Positions 8,419 to 16,984 of a stretch of DNA of 33,220 nt are shown here, piece after piece. The number at the start of each line of letters is the position of its first letter. The first letter of the stretch is position 1. The DNA is from Sphingobacteriia bacterium (GTDB taxonomy: Bacteria > Bacteroidota > Bacteroidia > Bacteroidales > 4484-276). Under the pieces are notes generated by a model. It saw only the letters and a program-made list of their open reading frames with translations. It was not told where the DNA came from and ran no database searches. The DNA lies in the NCBI GenBank assembly GCA_009930115.1, contig RZYY01000018.1, positions 1-33,220 of the forward strand. The letters run 5' to 3'. Made by a program: the position numbers and the translations under genes.

Positions 8419-8904
8419 ATGACTGTACAGGATTATAATCGTTGTGTGGACAATTTCTCAGATGGTATTTACAGGTTTATTCTGAAAAATACCCGCGATG
8501 AGGAATTATCCAAAGATGTCGTACAGGAAGCTTTTTATCGGTTATGGGAAAAACATGAGGGAGTAGAATTTGAAAAAGCCAGGTCCTATTTGTTTACTAC
8601 AGCTTATCATTTTATGATTGATGAATTTAGAAAAAATAAGTATAAAACTGATATGTCGGAATTTACATTCGACGCTCTAAAAAATGAAACACTTTTTACT
8701 GACCTGGCTGATGTGCTTGAGGAAGCAGTATCAAAATTACCTGAAATACAAAGAAGTGTTGTGCTTCTGCGGGATTATGAAGGCTATTCTTACAAGGAAA
8801 TTGGCGATATCACCGGTCTTAGTGAATCTCAGGTAAAGGTTTATATTTACAGAGCTCGCATGACACTGAAACAATACATAGGGAGTATGGATATAGTGAT
8901 TTAA
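8419..8904 (+). CDS. ECF-type RNA polymerase sigma factor
   Basis: This 161-aa protein has the two-domain layout of a group 4 sigma factor. Region 2 covers about residues 5-75 with DVVQEAFYRLWEKH, the DNA-melting/core-binding helix. Region 4 covers about 105-160 with LPEIQRSVVLLRDYEGYSYKEIGDITGLSESQVKVYIYRAR, whose second half is the -35 recognition helix-turn-helix (shown here as family pattern). There is no region 3 or long C-terminal extension. It is followed 10 bp later by a single-pass membrane protein that is the likely anti-sigma partner. The regulon is unknown. The upstream GTAAC-N17-CGTT motif suggests autoregulation. Confidence 0.93.
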   Translation: MTVQDYNRCVDNFSDGIYRFILKNTRDEELSKDVVQEAFYRLWEKHEGVEFEKARSYLFTTAYHFMIDEFRKNKYKTDMSEFTFDALKNETLFTDLADVLEEAVSKLPEIQRSVVLLRDYEGYSYKEIGDITGLSESQVKVYIYRARMTLKQYIGSMDIVI

Positions 8905-8914
8905 CCTGAAAATA

Positions 8915-10108
8915 ATGGAAATTAACAGAAATAATTACGGTGCTTATTTTCTCGATTACTGGGAATCGAATCTCAGTGATCGTGAACGCAGGCTATTGTC
9001 TGAATTTCTGAAACAAAATCCTGATCTTCAAAATGAATTCTTTGATTTTGGTGAAACTTCCACTGCAAAGATCAACAGGGATGAAACTTTTAAGTTTCCA
9101 AATAAAAGACAACTCAGACATTCTGATGTGATTGCAGTAGGTGAAATTAACAAATTCAATTGGGAACAATGGGTTATAGCCAGCCTTGAGCATGATCTGA
9201 CAGATAACCAGTTAATTATATTCGAAGAGTTTGTCAGAAGAAACCCTTCAATTACAAAAGAAATTGCATTATTTCGACATACTTTCCTGAATCGGGACAG
9301 TCAGGTCATTTTCGGACAAAAGGACCAACTAAAGAAAAAAGTTGTTTTGGCTTGGTGGGCATTACCGGCCGTGAGGTGGGGTGCCTCAGTGGCCGCAGTG
9401 TTTTTGGTGGCTTTTGGCCTGTTGTTCAAAACTGGTTTTTGGCCATATAATGCCGAAAAAGGCACCGGTAAATCTGAAAATGTAGTGTTGACTGATAGAT
9501 CAGATGAAAAAGATCCAATACAAACTGAAAATCTTAGCCCGGATGCAATTTCTGTCGTTCCTGTCGAAGTTCTGGAAATTGTCTCTTCTTTACAACCTGA
9601 GTCAGCGCCGGAATCCATACCCAAAAAAGAAAGTCCCTCCGAAAATTTTAAAAACAGTTTTTCAGATCAGCAGTATAAACCTGATATTTCATTATTAAAA
9701 ACGCATAATCAGGTTTTGTTTATTGAAAACAAATTCATTACTCAAAAAGAGCCGACCTTTCGTGATGAATTTTCATCAATTTTCGGATTTATGCTAATTC
9801 GCGATGGCCTTGTCTTTGAGCAGGAACAGTCAAAAAGTGCTGCCGGGCGCCTTTTGTCAGGCGCTTTAAAGCTGGTAACAGGAAACAGAATGCAACGGGA
9901 TGAAAAACCACTGTTACCTGCTTTTGACCTTTTAGCGGAGCAAGGAAAAGAATTTCTTTCAATGGCAAAGACATTTTTGCCGGTATATCAAACTACTGAA
10001 AGAGACGGGCGTAAAGAAACTGCTTTTGCACTTAGCGAGCGTTTTAATTTCAGATTGAGCCGAAGCAAAACTGATTCTGAAACTGATAAAGTAAGAAACT
10101 TGGATTAA
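8915..10108 (+). CDS. Presumed anti-sigma factor, single-pass membrane protein with duplicated N-terminal motif
   Basis: The role is inferred from position directly after the ECF sigma gene (10-bp gap) and from topology. Residues 1-150 are cytoplasmic and acidic, one transmembrane helix spans about 152-171 (WGASVAAVFLVAFGLLF), and residues 175-397 should be periplasmic. The N-terminal part contains two copies of a helical motif, at about 12-43 and 85-117. Both read W or L-E-x2-L-(S/T)-D, then a helix, then F-(L/V)-x2-NP-x-(L/I)-x2-E. This LExxLSxxE...NPxxxxE pattern is common in Bacteroidota anti-sigma-like proteins, but I see no zinc-binding HxxxCxxC. The long periplasmic part has no motif I recognise and may sense envelope state. 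It converges with the DUF4956 gene. Confidence 0.65.
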   Translation: MEINRNNYGAYFLDYWESNLSDRERRLLSEFLKQNPDLQNEFFDFGETSTAKINRDETFKFPNKRQLRHSDVIAVGEINKFNWEQWVIASLEHDLTDNQLIIFEEFVRRNPSITKEIALFRHTFLNRDSQVIFGQKDQLKKKVVLAWWALPAVRWGASVAAVFLVAFGLLFKTGFWPYNAEKGTGKSENVVLTDRSDEKDPIQTENLSPDAISVVPVEVLEIVSSLQPESAPESIPKKESPSENFKNSFSDQQYKPDISLLKTHNQVLFIENKFITQKEPTFRDEFSSIFGFMLIRDGLVFEQEQSKSAAGRLLSGALKLVTGNRMQRDEKPLLPAFDLLAEQGKEFLSMAKTFLPVYQTTERDGRKETAFALSERFNFRLSRSKTDSETDKVRNLD

Positions 10109-10144
10109 TTGAACAAAACCTATCGCGGGATTATTTTCGAATCA

Positions 10145-10834
10145 TTAATAAGTTGGCGGATTTACATCATCTTCATCAAAATACAGATTGATGTTCATGA
10201 TATTGCCTGACTGATTCAGATCGGATACCAGCTCGGAACTTTTCTTTTCATTTTTGAGTGAAACATGATAAAAAGCTTCCAGTGTGTTATCTGATCCCAC
10301 ATTTTTCAGGTTGACCAGTTTGATTCTTCTGCAATGTTTTTTCAGGAGTCTTTCGATATGGGATTCATTGTCTTCACTACTCATATAAGTGATTTGCAGG
10401 AGGAACTCCCGTTTTTTTGCTTTGCCGAAATTGGTGAGCGACAGTATGGCAATGGCAAGACTGATGAGCAGAGTGGCTGCGATGGCAACCGAGTAGAGTC
10501 CGACACCGGCAGCCATTCCGATACCAAGTGAAAAGAAGATAAAAACAATGTCCTGAACATCCCTGACTGCTGTACGGAATCTTATAATTGACATGGCGCC
10601 GACAAGTCCGAAAGCACGGGCCAGGTTGTTGCCTATAACCAAAATGACTACTGAAGTAATCATGGAGAGAATAACCAGAGAATTGACAAAAGTGACGGAG
10701 TAGCTTGGCCCTTTATACACATAGCGGTAGACCAGTGAAATGGCAATCCCGCAAAAGAAGGAAACCATCAGATTTCCAATTACAGTATAAACAGTTACGG
10801 GGAAAAGATCAAAATTTTGGAAATCCTCAAACAT
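10145..10834 (-). CDS. DUF4956 domain membrane protein
   Basis: The 229-aa protein has about four transmembrane helices between residues 15 and 135, followed by a soluble C-terminal domain (about 140-229) that looks like a small ACT/ferredoxin-like fold. The conserved core GAMSIIRFRTAVRD at about 78-91, followed by DIVFIFFSLGIGMAAG, is the signature of DUF4956 and recalls the MgtC transmembrane region. Its start overlaps the end of the VTC-domain gene by 8 bp, so the two are translationally coupled. DUF4956 genes are often found beside VTC-domain genes, which suggests a membrane partner of a polyphosphate-making enzyme, possibly for export or anchoring. That role is inference. Confidence 0.88.
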   Translation of the reverse strand: MFEDFQNFDLFPVTVYTVIGNLMVSFFCGIAISLVYRYVYKGPSYSVTFVNSLVILSMITSVVILVIGNNLARAFGLVGAMSIIRFRTAVRDVQDIVFIFFSLGIGMAAGVGLYSVAIAATLLISLAIAILSLTNFGKAKKREFLLQITYMSSEDNESHIERLLKKHCRRIKLVNLKNVGSDNTLEAFYHVSLKNEKKSSELVSDLNQSGNIMNINLYFDEDDVNPPTY

Positions 10835-11624
10835 TGCGCAGATAGTGTTTATTTGTAAAAATTCTGGAACGTGAATAAATTGATGGAAGCTTCTTTGGTT
10901 TTATAAAATTGTGGGTGTCCATTGAAATAACATACTTGGATGCTGATTGTCGCTTTACACCAAGTGCACTGATGATTGGTTTCATCCATGCAGGATAATG
11001 GTCGTTAAATTTAACTTCAAGAATGAAACTGTCTTTCAGGGCATAACGTACCTTGTTTTCCTGATAAAGTTCATCAACAGCAGGAAATGCAACGCTACGC
11101 AGGTTTTTATCAAAAGTTACTCTGATGGTTTCGTCGTGTAATCCTAAAAAAGCTTCTCTTTCATAGATGACAAGTACTACCGGCCTTAGCCGGTCTGCGT
11201 GGTAATGATAAAAAAAGCGTTTTAGGTTTTCTTCAGCCAAAGGGTATTTGGTTTTATCAGGAAGGTAATCACGAAACTGCCCGCCATTAAACATCCCAAG
11301 TGCTTTTTCATATTCTGATGGTGCCCTGTTTTTTAAAATGGGGTCTTCGTATTTTCGTTTTATCTCGAAAAAAACTTTGGAATGATTGTTTTCGGGAATA
11401 TTGTATCCGCGCAACCTGTATTTTTTGCGATGTTTTATTCCTTCAACCTTTTCAAAGTAACAGTTGTATTCAGGGGTGTCAAAATAAATACTGCGTACAG
11501 TATAGTGATGGTTTTCTATTTGCAGCGAAAACTTATCATACTTCACAAATGGCGCTATCATGCTTCGCAGCATGTTCATTTTACTGTTGGGAACAAAATA
11601 TTTATATTCGTAACGCAGTGCCAT
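10827..11624 (-). CDS. VTC-domain protein (putative polyphosphate polymerase)
   Basis: The 265-aa protein matches the tunnel-shaped VTC domain that makes polyphosphate from ATP in yeast Vtc4. The ordered basic and acidic residues expected in the tunnel are visible: YEYKYF (E6, K8), VRSIYFDT (R44), RKKYRLR (66-72), FFEIKRK (E87, K89), VIYEREAF (R155), IRVTFD (R168), LEVKF (E203, K205) and SASKY (K230). The mapping of each to a Vtc4 residue is my inference. There is no SPX domain and no membrane helix, so membrane attachment would come from the coupled DUF4956 protein. It lies 5 bp after the HlyD-like gene and overlaps the DUF4956 gene by 8 bp. A related CYTH-type triphosphate enzyme is the main alternative. 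Confidence 0.85.
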   Translation of the reverse strand: MALRYEYKYFVPNSKMNMLRSMIAPFVKYDKFSLQIENHHYTVRSIYFDTPEYNCYFEKVEGIKHRKKYRLRGYNIPENNHSKVFFEIKRKYEDPILKNRAPSEYEKALGMFNGGQFRDYLPDKTKYPLAEENLKRFFYHYHADRLRPVVLVIYEREAFLGLHDETIRVTFDKNLRSVAFPAVDELYQENKVRYALKDSFILEVKFNDHYPAWMKPIISALGVKRQSASKYVISMDTHNFIKPKKLPSIYSRSRIFTNKHYLRNV

Positions 11625-11629
11625 TGTGA

Positions 11630-12718
11630 TTATCTGAAATGTATGTCAATAGAACGTCTGATATATTCTTTTATGGTTACTCTGTCGCCTGATAAAACGC
11701 TTTGTACCGACATTCCCGGAGCAATTACCGGTGATTTGTTCTCAACCAATGCCTTGACAAAGACTACCTGGTAAACTATCATGTTTGCCAGGATATTGTC
11801 CACTTTGTCCGAAATATCAAATACTTCGGCTTTTAAGCGCTCATTGGAACCAGGTACTATGATTTCAACAGTCATATTATCCTGCAGATATGGTCTGTAT
11901 TGAACTTTCACCGGAATGTACAGAATGTAGCCGGCTGTATCAGTTACCGAAAGGTATTCGTACTGTTCGGGGAGATAATTATTAAAAACCAGTTTGCCGG
12001 AGATAGGTGAAGTAAGCAAATAACTGGTTTTGGTTTCTTTTAAAAACCTGATTTCATCTTCGTAAGCAAGAATTTGTTCCTCAATAAGTCTGATTTCTTC
12101 AGGTTTTTCTCCGGTAATAGCAATTTCATATTCACTTTTGGCAATGCCGATGTTTGTAGCAGCAGTAAGAAAGGCAGTTTCAGCAATCTCATATTCATTG
12201 GCAGTTATGACACTGTCTTCAAACAAAACTCTGGAACGTTCATAATTTTTACTTGCAAAGTCGTATTGCTGCTCGGCAAGGATCATTTTTTGACGAAGAT
12301 TTTCAACTATTTCGGCTTTTTCACCAGTCTGGCTGCTATTAAGCAATTGCTTATGGACTAAAATAAGATTTTCCAGCTGTTTTATTTTTTCTTCCATCAT
12401 TCTCGAATACAACCAGCCAACTGTATCTTCCTGATTTACAAATGCATTGTTTCTTACCCCTTTGGCCAGTTTGAGAGTGGCAATATCCCCACGATCAAAT
12501 CTGTAGCTGGTTGATTGTTCAACTGCTCCGGTTTCAAAATTCTCCAGTTCGCTGTAGAAATTACCCTCAAGATCAGTTCTTACACTCCACTTTTTCAGTG
12601 GTTGAATCCAAGAACTTGATCTGAAATTAAACTGGATTTTAAATGGAAAAAACAGAACGCTTCCAATCAAAATGAGAATAATCCACAACGCAATATACTT
12701 CCGAAAACCGTGTCTCAT
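11630..12718 (-). CDS. HlyD/RND-type membrane-fusion (adaptor) protein
   Basis: The 362-aa protein has an N-terminal membrane anchor at about 8-26 (ALWIILILIGSVLFFPF). A first half-lipoyl segment follows (DIATLKLAKG, FVNQEDTVG), then a long coiled-coil hairpin at about 108-235 with heptad-rich helices. The second half-lipoyl segment (LLTSPISGKLVFN) and a beta-barrel portion at about 265-345 come next. The order matches HlyD/AcrA-type adaptors that join inner-membrane transporters to outer-membrane channels. No ABC or RND pump or TolC gene follows. Instead it leads a three-gene operon with the VTC and DUF4956 genes (gap of 5 bp). It may recruit a pump encoded elsewhere, or have been adapted to work with these partners. 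Confidence 0.82.
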   Translation of the reverse strand: MRHGFRKYIALWIILILIGSVLFFPFKIQFNFRSSSWIQPLKKWSVRTDLEGNFYSELENFETGAVEQSTSYRFDRGDIATLKLAKGVRNNAFVNQEDTVGWLYSRMMEEKIKQLENLILVHKQLLNSSQTGEKAEIVENLRQKMILAEQQYDFASKNYERSRVLFEDSVITANEYEIAETAFLTAATNIGIAKSEYEIAITGEKPEEIRLIEEQILAYEDEIRFLKETKTSYLLTSPISGKLVFNNYLPEQYEYLSVTDTAGYILYIPVKVQYRPYLQDNMTVEIIVPGSNERLKAEVFDISDKVDNILANMIVYQVVFVKALVENKSPVIAPGMSVQSVLSGDRVTIKEYIRRSIDIHFR

Positions 12719-12819
12719 TAATGTTTTTATTTTGTGCTTAAACAGTTAAACAAGTTATAAATCAGTTAATTAAAATATTCATTAGCTATTTTTAGTACAT
12801 TACACAAACAAATCTTTTG

Positions 12820-12827
12820 CAAAAGTA
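12820..12827 (-). promoter_or_regulatory. Candidate -7 box for the HlyD-VTC-DUF4956 operon
   Basis: CAAAAGTA on the plus strand reads TACTTTTG on the minus strand, fitting TAnnTTTG. It lies about 100 bp before the operon start in the divergent gap. The matching -33 element is not clear. Confidence 0.3.
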
Positions 12828-12933
12828 ACCAAATTAATGTTTGTTAATTGTTTTGATAAATGACAATTGCGTTTGATTTTGCCAATTATTAATAAAATAA
12901 TCAAAAAAAATAACATAGGTAAAAATAATCAGT

Positions 12934-12941
12934 TACTTTTG
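12934..12941 (+). promoter_or_regulatory. Candidate -7 box for the RRM protein gene
   Basis: TACTTTTG matches TAnnTTTG and lies 40 bp before the ATG at 12982. It is the mirror of the same octamer facing the other way at 12820-12827. Upstream sequence is A-rich without a clear TTTG -33 element. Confidence 0.4.
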
Positions 12942-12981
12942 CCGACAATTGTTTTAGTTCTCATTACATATTAAATTTATT

Positions 12982-13338
12982 ATGAACATTTTCGTAGGAA
13001 GTTTGCCCTTTTCACTGGAAGAGAGCGAGCTGCAAGAGTTTTTTGAAGAGTATGGCGAAGTTACGTCAGCAAAAATTATTACTGACAGATTTTCTGGAAG
13101 AAGCAAAGGATTTGGTTTTGTTGAAATGCCAAATGACGAGGAAGCCAAAAAAGCTATCGAAGAATTGAACGGCGCAGAAGTTAATGGAAGAACGATCGTT
13201 GTTAACGAATCGGAAAAACGCGAAGGCGCCCCAAGACGTAACGCTCCCAGAGGTGGTGGAAATTTCAGAAGTGGTGGTGGATATAACAGAGGTGGTGGCG
13301 ACCGCAGAGGCGGTGGCGACAGACATTCCTCCTATTAA
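12982..13338 (+). CDS. RRM-type RNA-binding protein with Gly/Arg-rich tail
   Basis: The 118-aa protein holds one RNA-recognition motif (residues 1-79) with RNP2 as IFVGSL at 3-8 and RNP1 as KGFGFVEM at about 42-49. A tail of about 35 residues rich in Gly, Arg and Asn carries RGGG and RRGGG repeats. This is the small Rbp type common in Bacteroidota and cyanobacteria, which binds single-stranded RNA and acts post-transcriptionally, often in cold or stress responses. The ATG at 12982 starts the fold directly (MNIFVG). It is a single-gene unit with its own -7 box candidate and a strong terminator about 75 bp downstream. Confidence 0.95.
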   Translation: MNIFVGSLPFSLEESELQEFFEEYGEVTSAKIITDRFSGRSKGFGFVEMPNDEEAKKAIEELNGAEVNGRTIVVNESEKREGAPRRNAPRGGGNFRSGGGYNRGGGDRRGGGDRHSSY

Positions 13339-13385
13339 TAGCTGGAAATCAGGTACTGAAGTAACCCTTGTTTGAAAATTCTTGC

Positions 13386-13404
13386 TTACGGTAGTAAACC
13401 GTAA
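13386..13404. other. Small inverted repeat in the RRM gene 3' region
   Basis: TTACGGT at 13386-13392 pairs perfectly with ACCGTAA at 13398-13404 around a 5-base loop. It sits in the transcribed 3' leader just before the main terminator. It could be a weak second hairpin or an RNA-stability element. No T-tract follows. Confidence 0.4.
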
Positions 13405-13411
13405 ATGCTGT

Positions 13412-13453
13412 AAACCGGAACATGCTGACAAAAAGCGTGTTCCGGTTTTTTTT
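13412..13453 (+). terminator. Strong intrinsic terminator of the RRM gene
   Basis: The left arm (13412-13426, AAACCGGAACATGCT) pairs over 15 bases with the right arm (13434-13448), with one G-U wobble and a 7-base loop. A run of eight T residues spans 13446-13453. This is a textbook intrinsic terminator for the RRM gene. Confidence 0.9.
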
Positions 13454-13817
13454 AGTAAACGACCATTTAGTTTGAATTGGACATTGTCAAATAGAAAGCT
13501 TTTCCTTTGCCTGTTTCACTATCCTGCCAGATATTGTTAGGTTGTTTCCTGTTGATTGAAGATTTGTTTCTTATTACTTCGATTGAATATCCCTGACTCG
13601 TGATGGAAAAATTTTCTTTTAAAGACCAGTCAGACGGAAATCTTTTTGTTTATGCTGCCAACCAAATCATTTGCTTTATACAAGATTTTTGATGAAACTT
13701 TGTATCAACTGGTCTTTTGTTGACTGTGCTTTTGAAATTGTGCTGATTTCTTGAAGATAATTTCTGCCTTTATTGATGTTTATTTTTTAGAATTTTACTT
13801 CGGGTTTACTAAAAGAC
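13454..13817. other. Intergenic stretch without a recognisable gene
   Basis: Between the RRM terminator and the hybrid-kinase terminator I see no open frame with a credible product, no tRNA-like cloverleaf and no repeat. The sequence is AT-rich with scattered stops in all frames. It may be a decayed gene or plain spacer. Confidence 0.5.
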
Positions 13818-13850
13818 TCCGGAATGGTTTGCTTAAATAACCCTTCCGGA
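13818..13850 (-). terminator. Probable intrinsic terminator of the kinase operon ending at 13925
   Basis: TCCGGAA (13818-13824) pairs with TTCCGGA (13844-13850). After one mismatch the stem continues with GGTT/AACC. On the minus strand the stem is followed by GTCTTTTAG, a short T-run, about 75 bp past the stop of the 1019-aa kinase. Confidence 0.6.
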
Positions 13851-13924
13851 ATTATCTGTTAACTTTCAAAATAAAGTATAAGATGCTCAATGCAAAGAAA
13901 TTAAACATACGTAAGAAAAATCTG

Positions 13925-16900
13925 TCAGAACCAAAATCCGAACTGCCTGAGTTTTTCGAGCAATGATTTTTTGCTGATGGGTTTAGGAAGATAATCATCA
14001 CAACCAGCTTCTCTTGCACGGTATTCATCACCGCTAAGTGCAAAGGCAGTCTGGGCAATTACAGGCAAATCGGAACGCAATTTTTTTATTTGACGGGTGG
14101 CTTCAAATCCGTCCATTTCCGGCATTTTCAAATCCATCAGCACACAGTTGATGTCTGGATTTTGCTGACACATTTTCACGGCTTCTTTTCCGTTGGGAGC
14201 ATGTAAAAGTTTAACGGGAAGTTTACTGAATGCGACGTCAAAATATTTGAAACTTGTGAAATCATCCTCGGCGATAAGTAAAACCTGTTTTTTGTCAGTG
14301 GTTGATAGCGCAGCTTTTTCAGGTTTTTCAGCAGGTGATTTACGAAAATAGTTAACCGGCAATGTAAATGTAAAAGTTGTTTCTTTGTCAATGATGGATT
14401 CTGCATGTATTTTGCCGCCAAGCAGGTCGGCAATGCCTCTGACTATTGCAAGACCCAATCCGCTGCCTTCGTGCCCCCGGGTGTCTCTGTTGTCCTCCTG
14501 TGAAAAAGGTTTGAAAATTGTTTCAAGGTTTTCCTGCCGGATACCCTGACCAGTATCTTTTACAAAAAATTCAAATGTTTTACTGTGTTTTTTCATTCCA
14601 AGACTTATGGAGCCTTGGGAAGTAAACTTTGTGGCATTGTCGAGCAAATGCTGCAGCATCTTTCTAAGCAATTCTTCATCAGTGGTAAGTTGACCTTTGT
14701 CAGTATCATCAGGCAGGAGTAACGAAAATTTTAGTTTCTTTTGATTACAGACTTCAAGGTAGGTGTCATGGAGTTTTAAAAGCAAATTTTCGGGCTGAAA
14801 GGTTGCAGGATGCACTTCAAGGTTGCCTGAAGCTATCAGCGAAATATCCATGTAATCGGTTATAGTCTGAATCAGCCTGTTATTTGACTGTTTCAGCATT
14901 TTAAGATAGAGGTTTTTTTCATCCGGGGTAACAGTTTCTTCAGCTATCAGGTCAGCAAATCCGATTATTCCGTTCAGCGGCGTTCTGACTTCATGGGAAA
15001 TGTTATTCATAAAAGCTGTTTTGAGCCTGTCTGCGGCTTCTGCTTTATCTTTGGCTTCGAGTAGTTTAAGCTCTGCTTCTTTCTTGACCGTATAATCGGA
15101 AAAGATAGCTGCAAACTTTCCTTTTTCAGTTGAAAACGCATTGATTTCATAATATCTTCCGGTATTATGATTGTATCCGATGAAATGATTGGGTTTACCA
15201 GTGAGTGCAACCTCGCCATAGAAATCGAGCCAGTATTGTTCGATGTCGGGAAAGAAATCCTTAACACATTTACCGATAATTTCTTCCGATTTCAGGCCGG
15301 TATGATATTCGTGTGCCTGATTTACCGTTATAAATCGCCAGTTGATTGGCTTCCCGATTTCATCTGTAATGATTTCTCCCAATGAAAAGCCTTCAATCAT
15401 ATTGTTGAAAAGATTTTGGAACATACTTACACTTTCCTTTAATTTCTTTTCTGTTTTTTTGTATTCGGTTATGTCGGTCGAAATTCCGCAAAGTCCGATT
15501 TTATTGCCCAATTTGTCACAGAGCACCTGGGTTTTAACTTCAAGGGTGAGTTCTTCTCCTGCTGCATTGTAGTTAATCATTTCGCCCCGCCAGGAATCAT
15601 TTGTATTGGTTATTTCAATAATGTCATTTTGTGACACTCCGCGCGAAGTATCCTCGCCATAAATCACCACACTTTTGCCGAGAAGTTCTTCGCGGCTTTT
15701 TTTCATCATTTTTGCAACCGCATTGTTTACATAGGTGATGATTCCGTTTAGGTCGGTAACGGTAACCAGGTCTGCTATCTGGTCGAGGATAAGCGATTGG
15801 AAAAGCAGTTGCTCTTCATCTTTTTTCCGACGGGTAATATCGCGCAAAACAGCAATGATGGATGCGGCCTGACGTGAATCCTGATTCATGAGCGAAAGTG
15901 TAGCTTCCACCCAGATGTGCGCGTTGTTTTTATGCTTCATCTCCAGTTCAAGACTGAGTGTTTTGATAGCAGGCTCTTTATGTTCTGCAGGGCTGGTTGC
16001 AGAAAATGCTTTTATCTGTTCATAGGTATTTTCGTTAAAAACATACCGGAGGTCTTTGTCAAAACATTCTTCGGGTTTGTAGCCACTGAGCTTAAACATC
16101 GAAGGACTGATGTAGGAAAAGGTTAATTTCTCGTTTATGACGACTATGGTATCACCTGTGTTTTCAGCAATAAGACGGAATTTTTCTTCACTTTCGCGCA
16201 GTTTTATTTCGGCTTCTTTCTTAAAAGTAATTTCCTGCACTGTGCCAATCAGCGAAATCACTTTTCCGTTTTTGCGCTGAAATTCTTTTTCATTCCCTTT
16301 AAACCATCTCCAGTTACCATTTTTAGCCCTGAGACGATATTCAAATCCAAAAACAAATCCTGCTTCCCAGTCATTGATAGTTTTGTAAAAGGTTTCGAAC
16401 TGGATCAGATCATCCGGATGAATGATGTTTTTGAAGAAGTCTGCTGAATAATCGTTGAGTTCACCATCATCGTAACCAAGGATTTTGACTAAACTTCTGT
16501 TGATGTAAATATTTCTGTTCTCCTCAATCAAAAAAACATAAATGATATCCGGACTGTTTTCGGTGATAAGTCTGATCCAGTTTTCGCTTTCCTGCAATTT
16601 CTTTTTTGTTTCGAGACTTTCGGTAATATCAATGGTAACGCCAACCATGGCGATCAGTTTTCCTTTGCAGTCGAATACCGGTGAGGAAGAAACGCGCACC
16701 GGAAATGTTGACCCGTCTTTTCGGCGATTAATAAGATCTCCCTGCCAGCCGCCTTCGATCGTTTTTTCTGTAATTGTTTTAAGGTTTTCATGCCTGGTTT
16801 CTGTTGGTTTAACTATCGAAATATGTTTGCCTTTGAGCTCATCTTCTGTGTAACCATATGTTCGCAGAAATGCATCATTCACATAAATAATGTAATTGTC

Positions 16901-16984
16901 AATATCGGTAATGCTGATGCACTCGTTCACACATTTTAAGGTTTGTGCCAGCATGTTGATTTGATTATCTGTGCTACTTTTCAT
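13925..16984 (-). CDS. Hybrid sensor histidine kinase: five PAS domains, HisKA, HATPase_c, receiver
   Basis: The 1019-aa protein has no membrane helix or signal peptide, so it is cytoplasmic. PAS-type domains occupy about 8-125, 135-260, 265-390, 395-510 and 518-640, several ending in the usual DIT motif. The HisKA box is NNISHEVRTPLNG with phospho-acceptor H664. The HATPase domain shows LLDNATKF (N783), DTGQG (810-814) and GSGLGL. The C-terminal receiver has an EDD acidic pocket at 906-908, phospho-acceptor D951 in LMDLKMP and K1001. Nothing follows the receiver, so the phosphate must pass to an Hpt or regulator encoded elsewhere, or flow back. Its ATG overlaps the TGA of the TPR kinase (ATGA), which indicates translational coupling. 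Confidence 0.93.
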   Translation of the reverse strand: MKSSTDNQINMLAQTLKCVNECISITDIDNYIIYVNDAFLRTYGYTEDELKGKHISIVKPTETRHENLKTITEKTIEGGWQGDLINRRKDGSTFPVRVSSSPVFDCKGKLIAMVGVTIDITESLETKKKLQESENWIRLITENSPDIIYVFLIEENRNIYINRSLVKILGYDDGELNDYSADFFKNIIHPDDLIQFETFYKTINDWEAGFVFGFEYRLRAKNGNWRWFKGNEKEFQRKNGKVISLIGTVQEITFKKEAEIKLRESEEKFRLIAENTGDTIVVINEKLTFSYISPSMFKLSGYKPEECFDKDLRYVFNENTYEQIKAFSATSPAEHKEPAIKTLSLELEMKHKNNAHIWVEATLSLMNQDSRQAASIIAVLRDITRRKKDEEQLLFQSLILDQIADLVTVTDLNGIITYVNNAVAKMMKKSREELLGKSVVIYGEDTSRGVSQNDIIEITNTNDSWRGEMINYNAAGEELTLEVKTQVLCDKLGNKIGLCGISTDITEYKKTEKKLKESVSMFQNLFNNMIEGFSLGEIITDEIGKPINWRFITVNQAHEYHTGLKSEEIIGKCVKDFFPDIEQYWLDFYGEVALTGKPNHFIGYNHNTGRYYEINAFSTEKGKFAAIFSDYTVKKEAELKLLEAKDKAEAADRLKTAFMNNISHEVRTPLNGIIGFADLIAEETVTPDEKNLYLKMLKQSNNRLIQTITDYMDISLIASGNLEVHPATFQPENLLLKLHDTYLEVCNQKKLKFSLLLPDDTDKGQLTTDEELLRKMLQHLLDNATKFTSQGSISLGMKKHSKTFEFFVKDTGQGIRQENLETIFKPFSQEDNRDTRGHEGSGLGLAIVRGIADLLGGKIHAESIIDKETTFTFTLPVNYFRKSPAEKPEKAALSTTDKKQVLLIAEDDFTSFKYFDVAFSKLPVKLLHAPNGKEAVKMCQQNPDINCVLMDLKMPEMDGFEATRQIKKLRSDLPVIAQTAFALSGDEYRAREAGCDDYLPKPISKKSLLEKLRQFGFWF

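Noticed and set aside
13454-13924. Small or decayed gene in the 13.5-13.9 kb gap
   Set aside because: Open stretches are short, lack plausible starts and show no recognisable protein pattern.
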